Positions 17,434 through 26,177 of a stretch of 64,000 nucleotides of DNA are shown in pieces (the first letter of the stretch is position 1; the number at the start of each line of letters is the position of its first letter). The notes under the pieces were generated by a model, which was not told the origin of the DNA, made no database searches, and worked only from the letters and a program-made list of their open reading frames with translations. The position numbers and the translations under genes were made by a program. The stretch is from assembly GCF_009912395.1 (NCBI RefSeq), contig NZ_WNDO01000008.1, positions 62,001 to 126,000 of the forward strand. The letters run 5' to 3'. Source of the DNA: Luteibacter sp. (GTDB taxonomy: Bacteria > Pseudomonadota > Gammaproteobacteria > Xanthomonadales > Rhodanobacteraceae).

Positions 17434-18561
17434 ATGGGTACCGCGCGAACCCGGTTCGTCGTCGTCACCATCGTCCTCGGCCTGGTAGCGCTCGCGGCGT
17501 ATGCGGTGGGCGGTTCGCCTGCATCGCCTCCGTCGAGCGGGCATGTCGTCGATGACGCCGTGCCCGTACATGTCGCACTGACCACGCGGGGAGATATCGA
17601 CCTATCGTTGAGCGTGGTCGCACGTACGGAACCGTGGTCCACGGTATCCGTACGTGCACGCAGTTCGGGGCAGCTGGAATCGCTGGACTTCGAGCCCGGG
17701 GCGCGAGTGAAGAAGGGGGACCTGCTTGCCCGACTCGATCCGTTGCCCTTGCAGGCGCAACTCGATCAGGCCCGCGGTAACGTCGCCAGTGCCCGAGCCC
17801 AGTTGGACAAGGCCCAGGCGGACCTGACCCGGTTTCGCCAGGTGCTCGACAAGGGCTTCATCTCCCGGGCCAGTTACGACACGTACCGGACCACCGTGGA
17901 AGTGGCGCGCGCGACCTTGCAGACGAGCCTGGCAGCCGAAGCGGGCGCCAGGCTGCAATGGAGCTACACGCGGATCGTCGCGCCCTTCGATGGCGTGACG
18001 GGTACGCCATTGGCGTGGCCGGGCGCCCAGGTCACGGCCAACGATACGGCAATCGTCGTGCTGAACCAGGTGCAGCCGATCCGGGTGAGTTTCAGCATTC
18101 CCGAAACCAGCCTGGATGCCGTGAAGGCGGCGCAGGTGCGGGGTCCGGTCGTCGTCCAGGCTCTGGTGCCTGGCGACAAGGGCGCGCCACTGAGCGGGCG
18201 GCTCGAGTTCATCGACAACACCGTGGATGTCACCACGAGCACCATCGTGCTGAAGGGGCGCTTCGAGAACAGGGATGGCCGCCTCACGCCGGGACAATTC
18301 CTCCAGGTCAGCTTGCCCACCGCGCACCTCGCCAACGTGGTGAGCATGCCGGCCGAAGCCTTGCAGAGTTCGGACAAGGGTGACTTCGTCTTCGTGGTCG
18401 GAAGCGATGGCAAGGCGCATCAACGCTTTGTCGGCATCGGGGTCACCTCGGCCGGGCGTATCGTCGTCGACCATGGCCTGGAGGGTGGCGAGCGCATCGT
18501 CGTCGATGGTCAGCTGCTGCTGGGCGAAGGCCGTGCCGTGCGTTTCGCGGACAAGGCCTGA
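17434..18561 (+). CDS. RND efflux periplasmic adaptor (membrane fusion protein, MdtA-like)
   Basis: This 375-residue protein has one N-terminal membrane anchor (residues 8-27). It then has the adaptor order: biotinyl-lipoyl half ('VSVRARSSGQLESLDFEPGARVKKGDLLARLD'), alpha-hairpin ('LQAQLDQARGNVASARAQLDKAQADLTRFR'), second lipoyl half ('YTRIVAPFDGVTG'), and beta-barrel and membrane-proximal domains. It links the inner-membrane pump encoded next (9 bp downstream) to an outer-membrane channel. No TolC-type gene lies in this cluster, so the channel must be encoded elsewhere. Regulation by the divergent LysR protein is likely. Confidence 0.93.
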   Translation: MGTARTRFVVVTIVLGLVALAAYAVGGSPASPPSSGHVVDDAVPVHVALTTRGDIDLSLSVVARTEPWSTVSVRARSSGQLESLDFEPGARVKKGDLLARLDPLPLQAQLDQARGNVASARAQLDKAQADLTRFRQVLDKGFISRASYDTYRTTVEVARATLQTSLAAEAGARLQWSYTRIVAPFDGVTGTPLAWPGAQVTANDTAIVVLNQVQPIRVSFSIPETSLDAVKAAQVRGPVVVQALVPGDKGAPLSGRLEFIDNTVDVTTSTIVLKGRFENRDGRLTPGQFLQVSLPTAHLANVVSMPAEALQSSDKGDFVFVVGSDGKAHQRFVGIGVTSAGRIVVDHGLEGGERIVVDGQLLLGEGRAVRFADKA

Positions 18562-18570
18562 GTCGTCACC

Positions 18571-21500
18571 ATGAACCTCCCTGCGCTGTGCATTCGTCGC
18601 CCCGTGATGACCACGTTGCTGAGCCTCGCGGTCCTTGTCGCGGGGATCGCGGCCTATCCGAAGCTGGCGGTCAACGAACTGCCGAGTGTCGACTATCCGA
18701 CCATCCGTGTTTTCGCGGCCCTGCCGGGCGCGTCGCCCGACGTCATGGCGACGGCGGTGGCAGCGCCACTGGAGGCGCAGCTGACCACCATCCCGGGCAT
18801 CGATTCGATCAACTCGTCGAGTTCGCCGGGCGGCACCAGCATCGTGCTGAGCTTCGCCCTCGACCGGAACATCGATGCCGCGGCGCAGGACGTGCAGACG
18901 GCGATCGCCGCCGCCCAGCGCCAGTTGCCTGTCGACATGCCGTCACCGCCGATCCTGCGTAAGATCAATCCGGCCGATGCGCCCGTGCTGCTGCTGGCCA
19001 TGACCTCGCCGACCTTGCCGGTGTCGCAGCTGGACGAGTATGCGGAAACGCAGCTGGCGCAACGCCTCTCCACGGTGGAAGGCGTGGCCCAGGTCTATGC
19101 GTACGGGGCGACGAAGTACGCCGTGCGGATCAGCCTGGACCCGGATCGGATGGCGGTCGCTGGCATCGGCATCGACCAGGTGCAGAAGGCGGTGACCGAG
19201 GCCAACGTCAACCAGGCCACGGGCACCCTGTATGGGGCGTCGCAGCAGTTCCAGGTGCGTAATCAGGGGCAGTTGCTGCGTGCGGCGCCCTACAACGACA
19301 TCGTGGTGGCCTGGCGCAATGGCGCGCCCGTGCGGCTGGGCGATGTGGGCATGGCTTCCGATAGCGTGCAGAACGACCAGCTCGCCAGTTGGTACGGACA
19401 CGATCGCTCGGTGATCCTCGCGATTCAGCGGCAACCGGGCACCAATACCATGGCGTTGATCGATCGCATCAAGACGATCCTTCCCGGTTTCGTCGCTGGG
19501 TTGCCTCCCTCCGTGAAGCTCGACGTGCTGTACGACCGTTCGCCATCGATCCGAGCGTCGGTGGCGGATGTGCAGTTCTCGCTGCTGCTCGCAGGCGTAC
19601 TGGTGGTGGCGGTGGTCTACCTGTTCCTCGGCAACCTCTCGGCCACCCTGATTCCGGCCGTGGCGTTGCCCTTGTCCATCACGGGTACGTTCGGCGCGAT
19701 GTATCTGCTGGATTACGGCCTGGATAACCTCTCGTTGCTGGCACTCACGCTAGCGGTCGGCTTCGTGGTGGACGATGCCATCGTGATGCTGGAGAACATC
19801 CTTCGACATGTCGAGCGCGGACTCGATCCGCGGGAAGCATCCCTTCGCGGCGCAGGCGAGGTGGGGTTCACCATCCTGTCGATGACGATATCGCTGGTCG
19901 CGGTGTTCATCCCCGTGTTGTTCATGGGCGGCATCGTCGGCAGGTTGTTCCACGAGTTCGCGGTGACGCTGTGCATCGCCATCCTGGTGTCGGGCATCGT
20001 GTCGATCATCCTTACGCCGATGCTGTGCAGCCGTTTTATCCGTGCGCAGGGCGAGACGCGACGTCATCGTGTCGTGCGGGTGTTCGACCAGGGCTTTACG
20101 TATGTGCATGGGGCCTATACGCGGAGCCTTCGCTGGTGCATGGACCGGCCGCGCTGGGTGTTCACCGCGTTCCTGCTCAGCCTGGTCGCCACCGGAGGCT
20201 TGTTCTACACGACGCCGAGGGATTTCATTCCCGCCGGCGATAGCGGGCGGTTGCAGGTGATCACGGAGGGTCCGCAGGATGTCTCGTATGGCGGCATGGT
20301 GGCGAAGCAGCAGCAGCTTGCGGAGATCGTCGCGAACGATCCCAACATCGAGGCATGGATGTCATCGATCGAAGCCGGAGGCTCGACGATCAACGACGGC
20401 GAGATGCTGCTCAGGCTCAAGCCCGCCGACCAGCGTCGCCTTGACGTGGGGGAGGTCGCGCAGGAGTTGCGGCGAAAGTTCGCCAGCGTGGTCGGCATGA
20501 AGGCCTATGTACGCAACCCGCCACTGATCCAGATCGGGGGACTACGCTCGAAGGCGCAGTATCAGTTCACCCTTCAGTCGCTCGACACGAATGCGCTGTA
20601 CGACTGGGCGGGCAGGGTGACGCAGGCGTTCGCCGCGCTGCCGGGCTTCCAGGACGTGACCAACGACCTGAGCCTGGACAGCCCATCCATCGTGGTGGAG
20701 GTGGACAGACGCAAGCTGGCTCCGCTGGGGTTGAGCATGGCCCAGGTGCAATCGGCGCTGGGCGCGTCGTTCGGACAGAACCAGCTATCCACCATTTACG
20801 GCACGGCGACGCAGTACTGGGTGGTGATGGAGGTGAGGCGCAAGCTGCAGCAGGATCCGGCGGTATTGTCCAAGCTGTATGTGACCTCGGATTCGGGAAA
20901 ACTCGTGCCGCTGGATACGGTAGCCAGCTTCGTGCGCCGTCCGCAGGTGTTGACGGTGAATCACCAGGGGCAGTTGCCGGCGGTCACCGTGTCCTTCGGG
21001 TTGGCACCGGGCGTGGGGTTGGGTGACGCGTTGTCGGCCATCCACGGAGCGCTGGCGAAGATCGGCCTGCCGGCGACCATCAGCGGCGGGTTGCAGGGTA
21101 CGGCGCAGGCGTTCCAGGCATCCATGCAGGGCATCGGCATGCTGCTGTTGCTGGCGGTACTGGTGATCTATGTCGTGCTGGGCGTGCTTTACGAGAGCTT
21201 CATCCACCCCCTGACGATCCTGTCCGGCTTGCCGGCCGCCGCCGTCGGCGCGCTGGTGACCTTGCGGTTGTGCCAGGTGCCACTGGACCTGTTTGGTTTC
21301 GTGGGCATCGTGATGCTGATCGGCATCGTGAAGAAGAACGCGATCATGATGATCGACTTCGCCCTCGTTCGGCAGCGCGAGTACGGGATGCCGCCCGCGG
21401 AGGCGATCCTCGAGGCCTGCGAGGTCAGGTTCCGCCCGATCATGATGACCACCATGGCCGCGCTCGCAGGCGCCTTGCCGGTGGCGTTCGGCGCGGGTGC

Positions 21501-21684
21501 CGGGGCGGAGGTGCGTCGCCCCCTCGGACTTACCGTCGTGGGCGGGCTGCTCGTCTCGCAGCTGCTTACGCTGTATCTGACGCCGGTGATCTACGTGTGG
21601 CTGGATCGATGGGGCGCGAGGTTCGCCGGTCGTCGGTTTGCAACAGGATACGGGCGAGGGGAAAGGCTAGAATCCGGGGTTTGA
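18571..21684 (+). CDS. RND efflux pump, HAE-1/MdtB-MdtC type
   Basis: This 1037-residue inner-membrane protein has twelve membrane helices in two repeats, with large periplasmic loops after TM1 and TM7. The proton-relay pair D401-D402 sits in TM4 ('GFVVDDAIVMLENI'), the pattern of multidrug HAE-type pumps rather than metal CusA pumps. N-terminal 'MNLPALCIRRPVMTTLLSL' and 'AAYPKLAVNELPSVDYPTI' are typical of the MdtB/MdtC/MuxBC group. It should export lipophilic or anionic toxic compounds using the proton gradient, with the adaptor encoded just upstream. A single pump gene (not the MdtB-MdtC pair) is present. Confidence 0.94.
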   Translation: MNLPALCIRRPVMTTLLSLAVLVAGIAAYPKLAVNELPSVDYPTIRVFAALPGASPDVMATAVAAPLEAQLTTIPGIDSINSSSSPGGTSIVLSFALDRNIDAAAQDVQTAIAAAQRQLPVDMPSPPILRKINPADAPVLLLAMTSPTLPVSQLDEYAETQLAQRLSTVEGVAQVYAYGATKYAVRISLDPDRMAVAGIGIDQVQKAVTEANVNQATGTLYGASQQFQVRNQGQLLRAAPYNDIVVAWRNGAPVRLGDVGMASDSVQNDQLASWYGHDRSVILAIQRQPGTNTMALIDRIKTILPGFVAGLPPSVKLDVLYDRSPSIRASVADVQFSLLLAGVLVVAVVYLFLGNLSATLIPAVALPLSITGTFGAMYLLDYGLDNLSLLALTLAVGFVVDDAIVMLENILRHVERGLDPREASLRGAGEVGFTILSMTISLVAVFIPVLFMGGIVGRLFHEFAVTLCIAILVSGIVSIILTPMLCSRFIRAQGETRRHRVVRVFDQGFTYVHGAYTRSLRWCMDRPRWVFTAFLLSLVATGGLFYTTPRDFIPAGDSGRLQVITEGPQDVSYGGMVAKQQQLAEIVANDPNIEAWMSSIEAGGSTINDGEMLLRLKPADQRRLDVGEVAQELRRKFASVVGMKAYVRNPPLIQIGGLRSKAQYQFTLQSLDTNALYDWAGRVTQAFAALPGFQDVTNDLSLDSPSIVVEVDRRKLAPLGLSMAQVQSALGASFGQNQLSTIYGTATQYWVVMEVRRKLQQDPAVLSKLYVTSDSGKLVPLDTVASFVRRPQVLTVNHQGQLPAVTVSFGLAPGVGLGDALSAIHGALAKIGLPATISGGLQGTAQAFQASMQGIGMLLLLAVLVIYVVLGVLYESFIHPLTILSGLPAAAVGALVTLRLCQVPLDLFGFVGIVMLIGIVKKNAIMMIDFALVRQREYGMPPAEAILEACEVRFRPIMMTTMAALAGALPVAFGAGAGAEVRRPLGLTVVGGLLVSQLLTLYLTPVIYVWLDRWGARFAGRRFATGYGRGERLESGV

Positions 21685-21687
21685 TCG

Positions 21688-22125
21688 ATGTCCGGAGCTA
21701 CCGTGAGCCATGTGCCTTCCCATGACACCCCCGAGGACGCCGCCTTCCTGGCCCAGGTCATGCGGACCTGCGACGCGGGCAAGGGCGACGCGTTGCGCGA
21801 CGCCGAGGGGCTCACCGTGGCCGGCCAGTGGTTGGTCCAGGCGCTGAAGGGGCAGGCGGCGATGAATCGCGCCGCCCACGATACGGAGTTGGCGGCGGAC
21901 GAGCTGCGCAAGTTCCAGAAATTCGTCCGGCCCGGCCAGCCGAGCGCGCATATCGTCCAGTTGCGGCAGAAGCAGGCTCTGGCACGCCAGGCATCCGCGC
22001 GTTCGCGACAGGCCTTCGTGAAGGCCGCCATGGAATTCGCCCGGACGCTGCCCCTGGACGTGCCCCCGCGCGCGTCGCCGGAAACCGTCGTCACGACATG
22101 GATCGCGGCACACCTGGTGGATTGA
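21688..22125 (+). CDS. Conserved-looking protein of unknown function
   Basis: This 145-residue soluble, mostly helical protein is Ala/Gln/Arg-rich and has no signal peptide. I recognize no family. The middle ('AMNRAAHDTELAADELRKFQ', then 'QLRQKQALARQASARSRQAF') could form an amphipathic helical hairpin or coiled coil. It starts 3 bp after the RND pump stop, so it may be cotranscribed, and it ends 3 bp before the convergent AsnB-like gene. The codon usage fits a real gene. Confidence 0.6.
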   Translation: MSGATVSHVPSHDTPEDAAFLAQVMRTCDAGKGDALRDAEGLTVAGQWLVQALKGQAAMNRAAHDTELAADELRKFQKFVRPGQPSAHIVQLRQKQALARQASARSRQAFVKAAMEFARTLPLDVPPRASPETVVTTWIAAHLVD

Positions 22126-22128
22126 GCC

Positions 22129-23988
22129 TCAGCCGTGTCGCCCTCGTTGCTCGTACCAGGCCTGGAACGTCAGCACCGGCCACAGGTTCGCATGCCATTG
22201 CTGCTTGCCTTCCAGGAAGGCCTCCCAGATCGGCAGGATCTCGTCGGCATCGAAGATGCCTTGCTGCTGGAGTCGGCGGCGATTGAGCAGGTCACCGGCC
22301 CATTCGCGCAAGGGGCCGCGTAGCCAGGCCGCGATGGGCGCGCCGGTGGGAGGCAGATGGGATTGGAGCAGCTTCTCCGGCAGGTAGCGCTCCGCCAGCT
22401 TTCCGAGGATCAGCTTCCGCGTCTTGTGCGCCTGGGGCACCTGCCAGGAAAAGCGTACGACAGACTCATCCAGCAGAGGGAAACAGGGCGTAAGGCCGTG
22501 GGCGAGGCAGGCCCGGTCGACCATGGGGAGCTGCCCTTCGCCCAATCGCATGTGTTGATCGAGGTATTGAAGCCGCTCGCCAGGTGTTCCTCCCTCCAGC
22601 CATCGGTCGGGGTTGGAAAAGATTGTCGAGTATTCGCGTCCACCTGGTACGGCTTGCGCAGGGTGTTGCCACAGGGAAATCGTGTCCAGGTAGTGCTCTT
22701 CGACACAGTTCGCGTTGAGTCGCACGAGATGGTCGTGCGTGCTGCCGATCCAGGCATGGGCCCGACGTACGACGGGCAGGGTGCCTAGTTTCTGCCTTGC
22801 CCAGCGAGGGATCGGCAGCATCCAGCGGGCATGTCGCATGGCTTTTCGATACGCGGCGTGGCCGAAGAACAGTTCGTCAGCGCCGTCGCCCAGCAGCAAC
22901 CGCTTGTGCGATGCGCTGGCGGCATCCGCCACCGCGAGCAACGGAATGAAGGACGGTGTGGCGACCGGTTCGCCGCACGTGGCCGCCGCCCGCTCCGCCC
23001 AGGTGAGGACATCGCGGTTGGCCACTCTCACCTGGTCGAAGTGACAGCCCAGGTAACTTGCGATGCGGTCCGGGCGATCGATATCCGCTGCGTCACCGTC
23101 ATAGCGGATGCCGAACGCCTGTACAGGTGCACTTTGCTTCGCCTGCAGCAGCGCGGTGATGACGCTGGACTCCGCATCGCCAGTCAACAACGTGGCGGCA
23201 CGGCCGCCGTGGCGTAGATCGATCGATGTCATCAACAGGTCGTGCAGGACATCCGCCGTGCCACGCCATCCCTCGGGCCGGCGCTCGTCGATGCCAGCTT
23301 TTGCCACGTCGCGCAGGTCCCAATAGCGCTCGATCGGCGGCATCGCCGAGGACGTGCCGGCATCGCCATGCAGGTGGATACGCAGGAGACAACCGGGTGG
23401 AAGCTTATAGACCCCCTTGTAGATCGCATGCGGCGCGGGAATGTAACCATGCCGGAGCAGGGTGCCGACGGCGTCGAGATCGATGGACAGCGGGCCTGTC
23501 ATGCTGACGATCGCATCGAGTTCGGAGGCGAACAGCAGGCCATCGGGTGCGGGCGCGACGTAGAGCGACTTCTCGCCCATCTTGTCGCGGGAGAGGGTCA
23601 GCGTACCTTCCACGGTATCGAGCGCCGCGACGCACACGGCGCCTCGCGTATGCGCCAGGGCACGCTCGATGCCCAGCGACTGGATGCGGCGCAGCAGGCG
23701 CTCGACCGGCGTGTCCACATCGAGCATGGACGCTCGCGGTGCCGGTTCGTAGAACTCGCCCGCGACGGCGATGATGTGCCGGCCATCGCTCGAACGCGCC
23801 ATGTGTGCGGAGATCGGGCCGTTGGCGGGACGACATGCCGCGATGGCCGCCTGGGTGGGCGGATGCGCGGCGACATGACGCACGCTGCCTCGATGGGACA
23901 ACGACGCCAGCATGTGTTCGGAAAGGGATTCCAGGGATTCCCTGGACATCGGGCGATGGGGTCGCCACAGGCCAGCCAGGCCGGACAT
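22129..23988 (-). CDS. Asparagine-synthetase-like protein with altered glutaminase and ATP motifs
   Basis: This 619-residue protein has the AsnB two-domain layout. In the N-terminal glutaminase-like domain the expected Cys2 is Ser (M-S-G-L-A-G), 'HRGPDDxG' is 'HRGSVRHV', and 'GEIYN' is 'GEFYEP', while 'RDKMGEKSLY', 'FASELDAI' and 'GYIPAPHAIYKGVYKLPPG' are preserved. In the C-terminal domain the PP-loop S-G-G-x-D-S-S is replaced by T269-G-D-A-E-S-S275, yet 'LLLGDGADELFFGH', 'CFPLLDESVVRFSWQ' and 'KLILGKLAERYLP' are kept. It therefore cannot use glutamine in the standard way, and ATP activation is questionable. It follows an MFS transporter by 38 bp and may make or sense an amide-containing exported compound. 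Confidence 0.85.
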   Translation of the reverse strand: MSGLAGLWRPHRPMSRESLESLSEHMLASLSHRGSVRHVAAHPPTQAAIAACRPANGPISAHMARSSDGRHIIAVAGEFYEPAPRASMLDVDTPVERLLRRIQSLGIERALAHTRGAVCVAALDTVEGTLTLSRDKMGEKSLYVAPAPDGLLFASELDAIVSMTGPLSIDLDAVGTLLRHGYIPAPHAIYKGVYKLPPGCLLRIHLHGDAGTSSAMPPIERYWDLRDVAKAGIDERRPEGWRGTADVLHDLLMTSIDLRHGGRAATLLTGDAESSVITALLQAKQSAPVQAFGIRYDGDAADIDRPDRIASYLGCHFDQVRVANRDVLTWAERAAATCGEPVATPSFIPLLAVADAASASHKRLLLGDGADELFFGHAAYRKAMRHARWMLPIPRWARQKLGTLPVVRRAHAWIGSTHDHLVRLNANCVEEHYLDTISLWQHPAQAVPGGREYSTIFSNPDRWLEGGTPGERLQYLDQHMRLGEGQLPMVDRACLAHGLTPCFPLLDESVVRFSWQVPQAHKTRKLILGKLAERYLPEKLLQSHLPPTGAPIAAWLRGPLREWAGDLLNRRRLQQQGIFDADEILPIWEAFLEGKQQWHANLWPVLTFQAWYEQRGRHG

Positions 23989-24026
23989 ATCGAGTACCTG
24001 TACGTAAGGGGATGGAGCGGTCCGGG

Positions 24027-25538
24027 CTACTTGCGTCGCGCGTCCGTGGCTTGGCGGAACCTGGCGTGGAGGGGTGGTGCCGCGACGGACGCGAGGATGC
24101 CGGCGACGGCGAGCGATATGCAGAGAATGGCGAGCGAGCTGGAGATGCTGTTCGCGACGGACACGGCGATGGTGGATGGATACGGTTCGTGTGGACTGAC
24201 CTTGTCCAACAGCGTCATCGCGTCGGCCAGGCGCAGCGGCCGACCCGGCTGGAGAGTGTCGGACGGGTCGGACACCAGCGTGCCGATGTAGATCTGGTTC
24301 ATCAGGGAGAACGCGCCGACCAGGCCGAAGGTGCCGCCAAGAAACGATGCGGCGAGACCGAGCCGCAGCGGATTGCGGAACATGGCATGGGGGCCGAGAT
24401 TCGCCAGCCTCATCATGGCGTAGGTGATGGCGCCGCCCAGCCCGGCACCGGCGCTGATCGAAAACGCCACCCAGGCGGGTTGCGAGGCCGTGAGGTACAG
24501 GCCGAAGCACGATCCCGATGCCAGGGTCAGCATCATGGGCATGAAGGTGGAGCGCAGGAAGCGTGGCGCATAGGCCCAGAGCAGCGGGCCGGCCACGAGG
24601 GCGCTCACGACGAAGAGGCCGAGACGAACCTCCGGTTTTGCCGAGCCGGGCTCATCGATGGCCGGGTTGCCCAACGAGACGATAGTGATCACGGCAAGCG
24701 CAGCGGCGCAGGACACCAGCAGCGACAGGAGGCAGCGGCGCAATGGCGTGGACGACAGCGCGAGCGGGGAAAGGCGGATGCCCCGGGTGGCGTTGAGGCG
24801 GGCGAGATAGAGGCCGGCGAAGACCAGGCCGTCGATGACGAGCATCACGGAGGACATCACGTTCTTCCGATGATCCACGTTGCGTACGAAGGCCAGGCAC
24901 AGCGAGATCAGCGACACGGTGGCGAGCAGGGCCAGCCACGGATCGATCCGCAGCGCGGACGGCTGCGAGCGGTGCGTACGGGTCGCCAGGCATATCAGCA
25001 GCGCTAGAGCGGAGGTGACCATGCCGACAAGGAAACCGCCATCGGGTGCGCTGATGGATTCGAACCAGGGAAGGATGTCGGCGGCGAGCAGGTACATGGC
25101 GACCGCGGGAATCATGTGGACGGCGGCGCGTACCGGCGCGCGTGGCGCGGCGAACAGGCGGGACGCATTACGGGCCAGCCAGGTCATGTGCAAGCCGATG
25201 CCCGCGCCGTAGAGAAAGCTCGCGGCAAGCAGGAACCAGACGTTGATGGCGGCATAGAGCATCGCCGACGCCATGGCGGTCAGCGTCAGGCCGGCAACCA
25301 GGCCTTCCCGGCTTCCCGGTGCCGGCGACTCCGAGCGCAGCGACAGGAAGATCACGGAGGCGCCCATGGGCAGCATCGCGAGCACCCATTCGCCTTGCTC
25401 CCAGCTGACGCCCCGGTCCCACAGGTAGTCGGACGTCCAGGCGCCGAAGGCCGCCATGGGCATGATCAGCAGGATGATGACCAGGCAGGCGATGCCTCGG
25501 TCTGCCAACCAGCCGGATCGTTTGGTGTTGCTCATCAA
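24027..25538 (-). CDS. MFS-type transporter, about 14 membrane segments
   Basis: This 503-residue integral membrane protein starts with a short basic leader (MMSNTKRSGW) and has a large number of hydrophobic helices, matching the DHA2-like 14-segment layout ('LVIILLIMPMAAFGAWTSDYLWDRGVSWEQGEW...'). The family exports drugs or small metabolites in exchange for protons. The AsnB-like gene follows 38 bp downstream, so a producer/exporter pair is an attractive inference. Starts at 25538 and 25535 are both ATG. Sequence-specific MFS signature residues are weak, so the family call rests on topology and general likeness. Confidence 0.75.
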   Translation of the reverse strand: MMSNTKRSGWLADRGIACLVIILLIMPMAAFGAWTSDYLWDRGVSWEQGEWVLAMLPMGASVIFLSLRSESPAPGSREGLVAGLTLTAMASAMLYAAINVWFLLAASFLYGAGIGLHMTWLARNASRLFAAPRAPVRAAVHMIPAVAMYLLAADILPWFESISAPDGGFLVGMVTSALALLICLATRTHRSQPSALRIDPWLALLATVSLISLCLAFVRNVDHRKNVMSSVMLVIDGLVFAGLYLARLNATRGIRLSPLALSSTPLRRCLLSLLVSCAAALAVITIVSLGNPAIDEPGSAKPEVRLGLFVVSALVAGPLLWAYAPRFLRSTFMPMMLTLASGSCFGLYLTASQPAWVAFSISAGAGLGGAITYAMMRLANLGPHAMFRNPLRLGLAASFLGGTFGLVGAFSLMNQIYIGTLVSDPSDTLQPGRPLRLADAMTLLDKVSPHEPYPSTIAVSVANSISSSLAILCISLAVAGILASVAAPPLHARFRQATDARRK

Positions 25539-25670
25539 GGGCGCTCTGGGATTCGTTCATGGGCCATCCGCCGCAATACATGACGGACGACCTGTGGGGT
25601 GGACGAATCCTAGGAGCGCTCTGTCAGGCGTCGGTGGATGTTTTATGGATGAGGTATGGAGAGAGGGACT

Positions 25671-26147
25671 TCATTCATGGAACGGTGCCGCGAGCGTATC
25701 GCGGATGCGGGCACAGGCCTCGACGGTGGCCTCGCGTTCCGCCGGGGTCGGTGGTCTCGAGGCCGATTGGATGAGGGCTGCGCGCATGGCCTCCGCGCCC
25801 TGGCCGTAGGCGTTCATCCAGGGGTGCTTCGGGAGCATCCACGCGTGGAAGTGATGGCGGGTGTCTTCGTTCACGAGCAGGTGCGTGTGTTCGGTGCCCA
25901 GCACGCCGCGTTGCGCGCGCCTGACCCGTCGGAGGATAAGGGCGAGCTCCACGGCTTCCGCTTCATCCAGTTCGTCGAAGGCGACGAGGTGTCGCTTCGT
26001 GGTGACGATCATGAACCCGGGAATGGCGTGACGTGCGTCCTGGTGCACATGGAATCGATCGGTTTCAAGTACGGTTCCGCCAGGTGTCGTCGCGACACCG
26101 GACACGATGGAACAGCTCAGGCAGGACAATACGGCGGCGGGATTCAT
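25671..26147 (-). CDS. HIT-superfamily-like protein with incomplete histidine triad
   Basis: This 158-residue protein begins with a C-L-S-C pair (C9, C12), then a HIT-type beta-sheet core ('TVLETDRFHVHQDARHAIPGFMIVTTKRHL') and 'HLLVNEDTRHHFHAWMLP'. The histidine triad H-x-H-x-H is H99-F-H101-A-W103: the catalytic third His is Trp, so nucleotide hydrolase activity is doubtful. Upstream C-x-x-C pairs in HIT proteins often bind zinc. The ATG at 26147 is chosen because AAGGA precedes it; the frame extends seven codons further. It follows the serine hydrolase gene by 30 bp on the same strand. Confidence 0.65.
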   Translation of the reverse strand: MNPAAVLSCLSCSIVSGVATTPGGTVLETDRFHVHQDARHAIPGFMIVTTKRHLVAFDELDEAEAVELALILRRVRRAQRGVLGTEHTHLLVNEDTRHHFHAWMLPKHPWMNAYGQGAEAMRAALIQSASRPPTPAEREATVEACARIRDTLAAPFHE

Positions 26148-26177
26148 GACGGTCCTTGTCGATGGCATTCCGGCATC

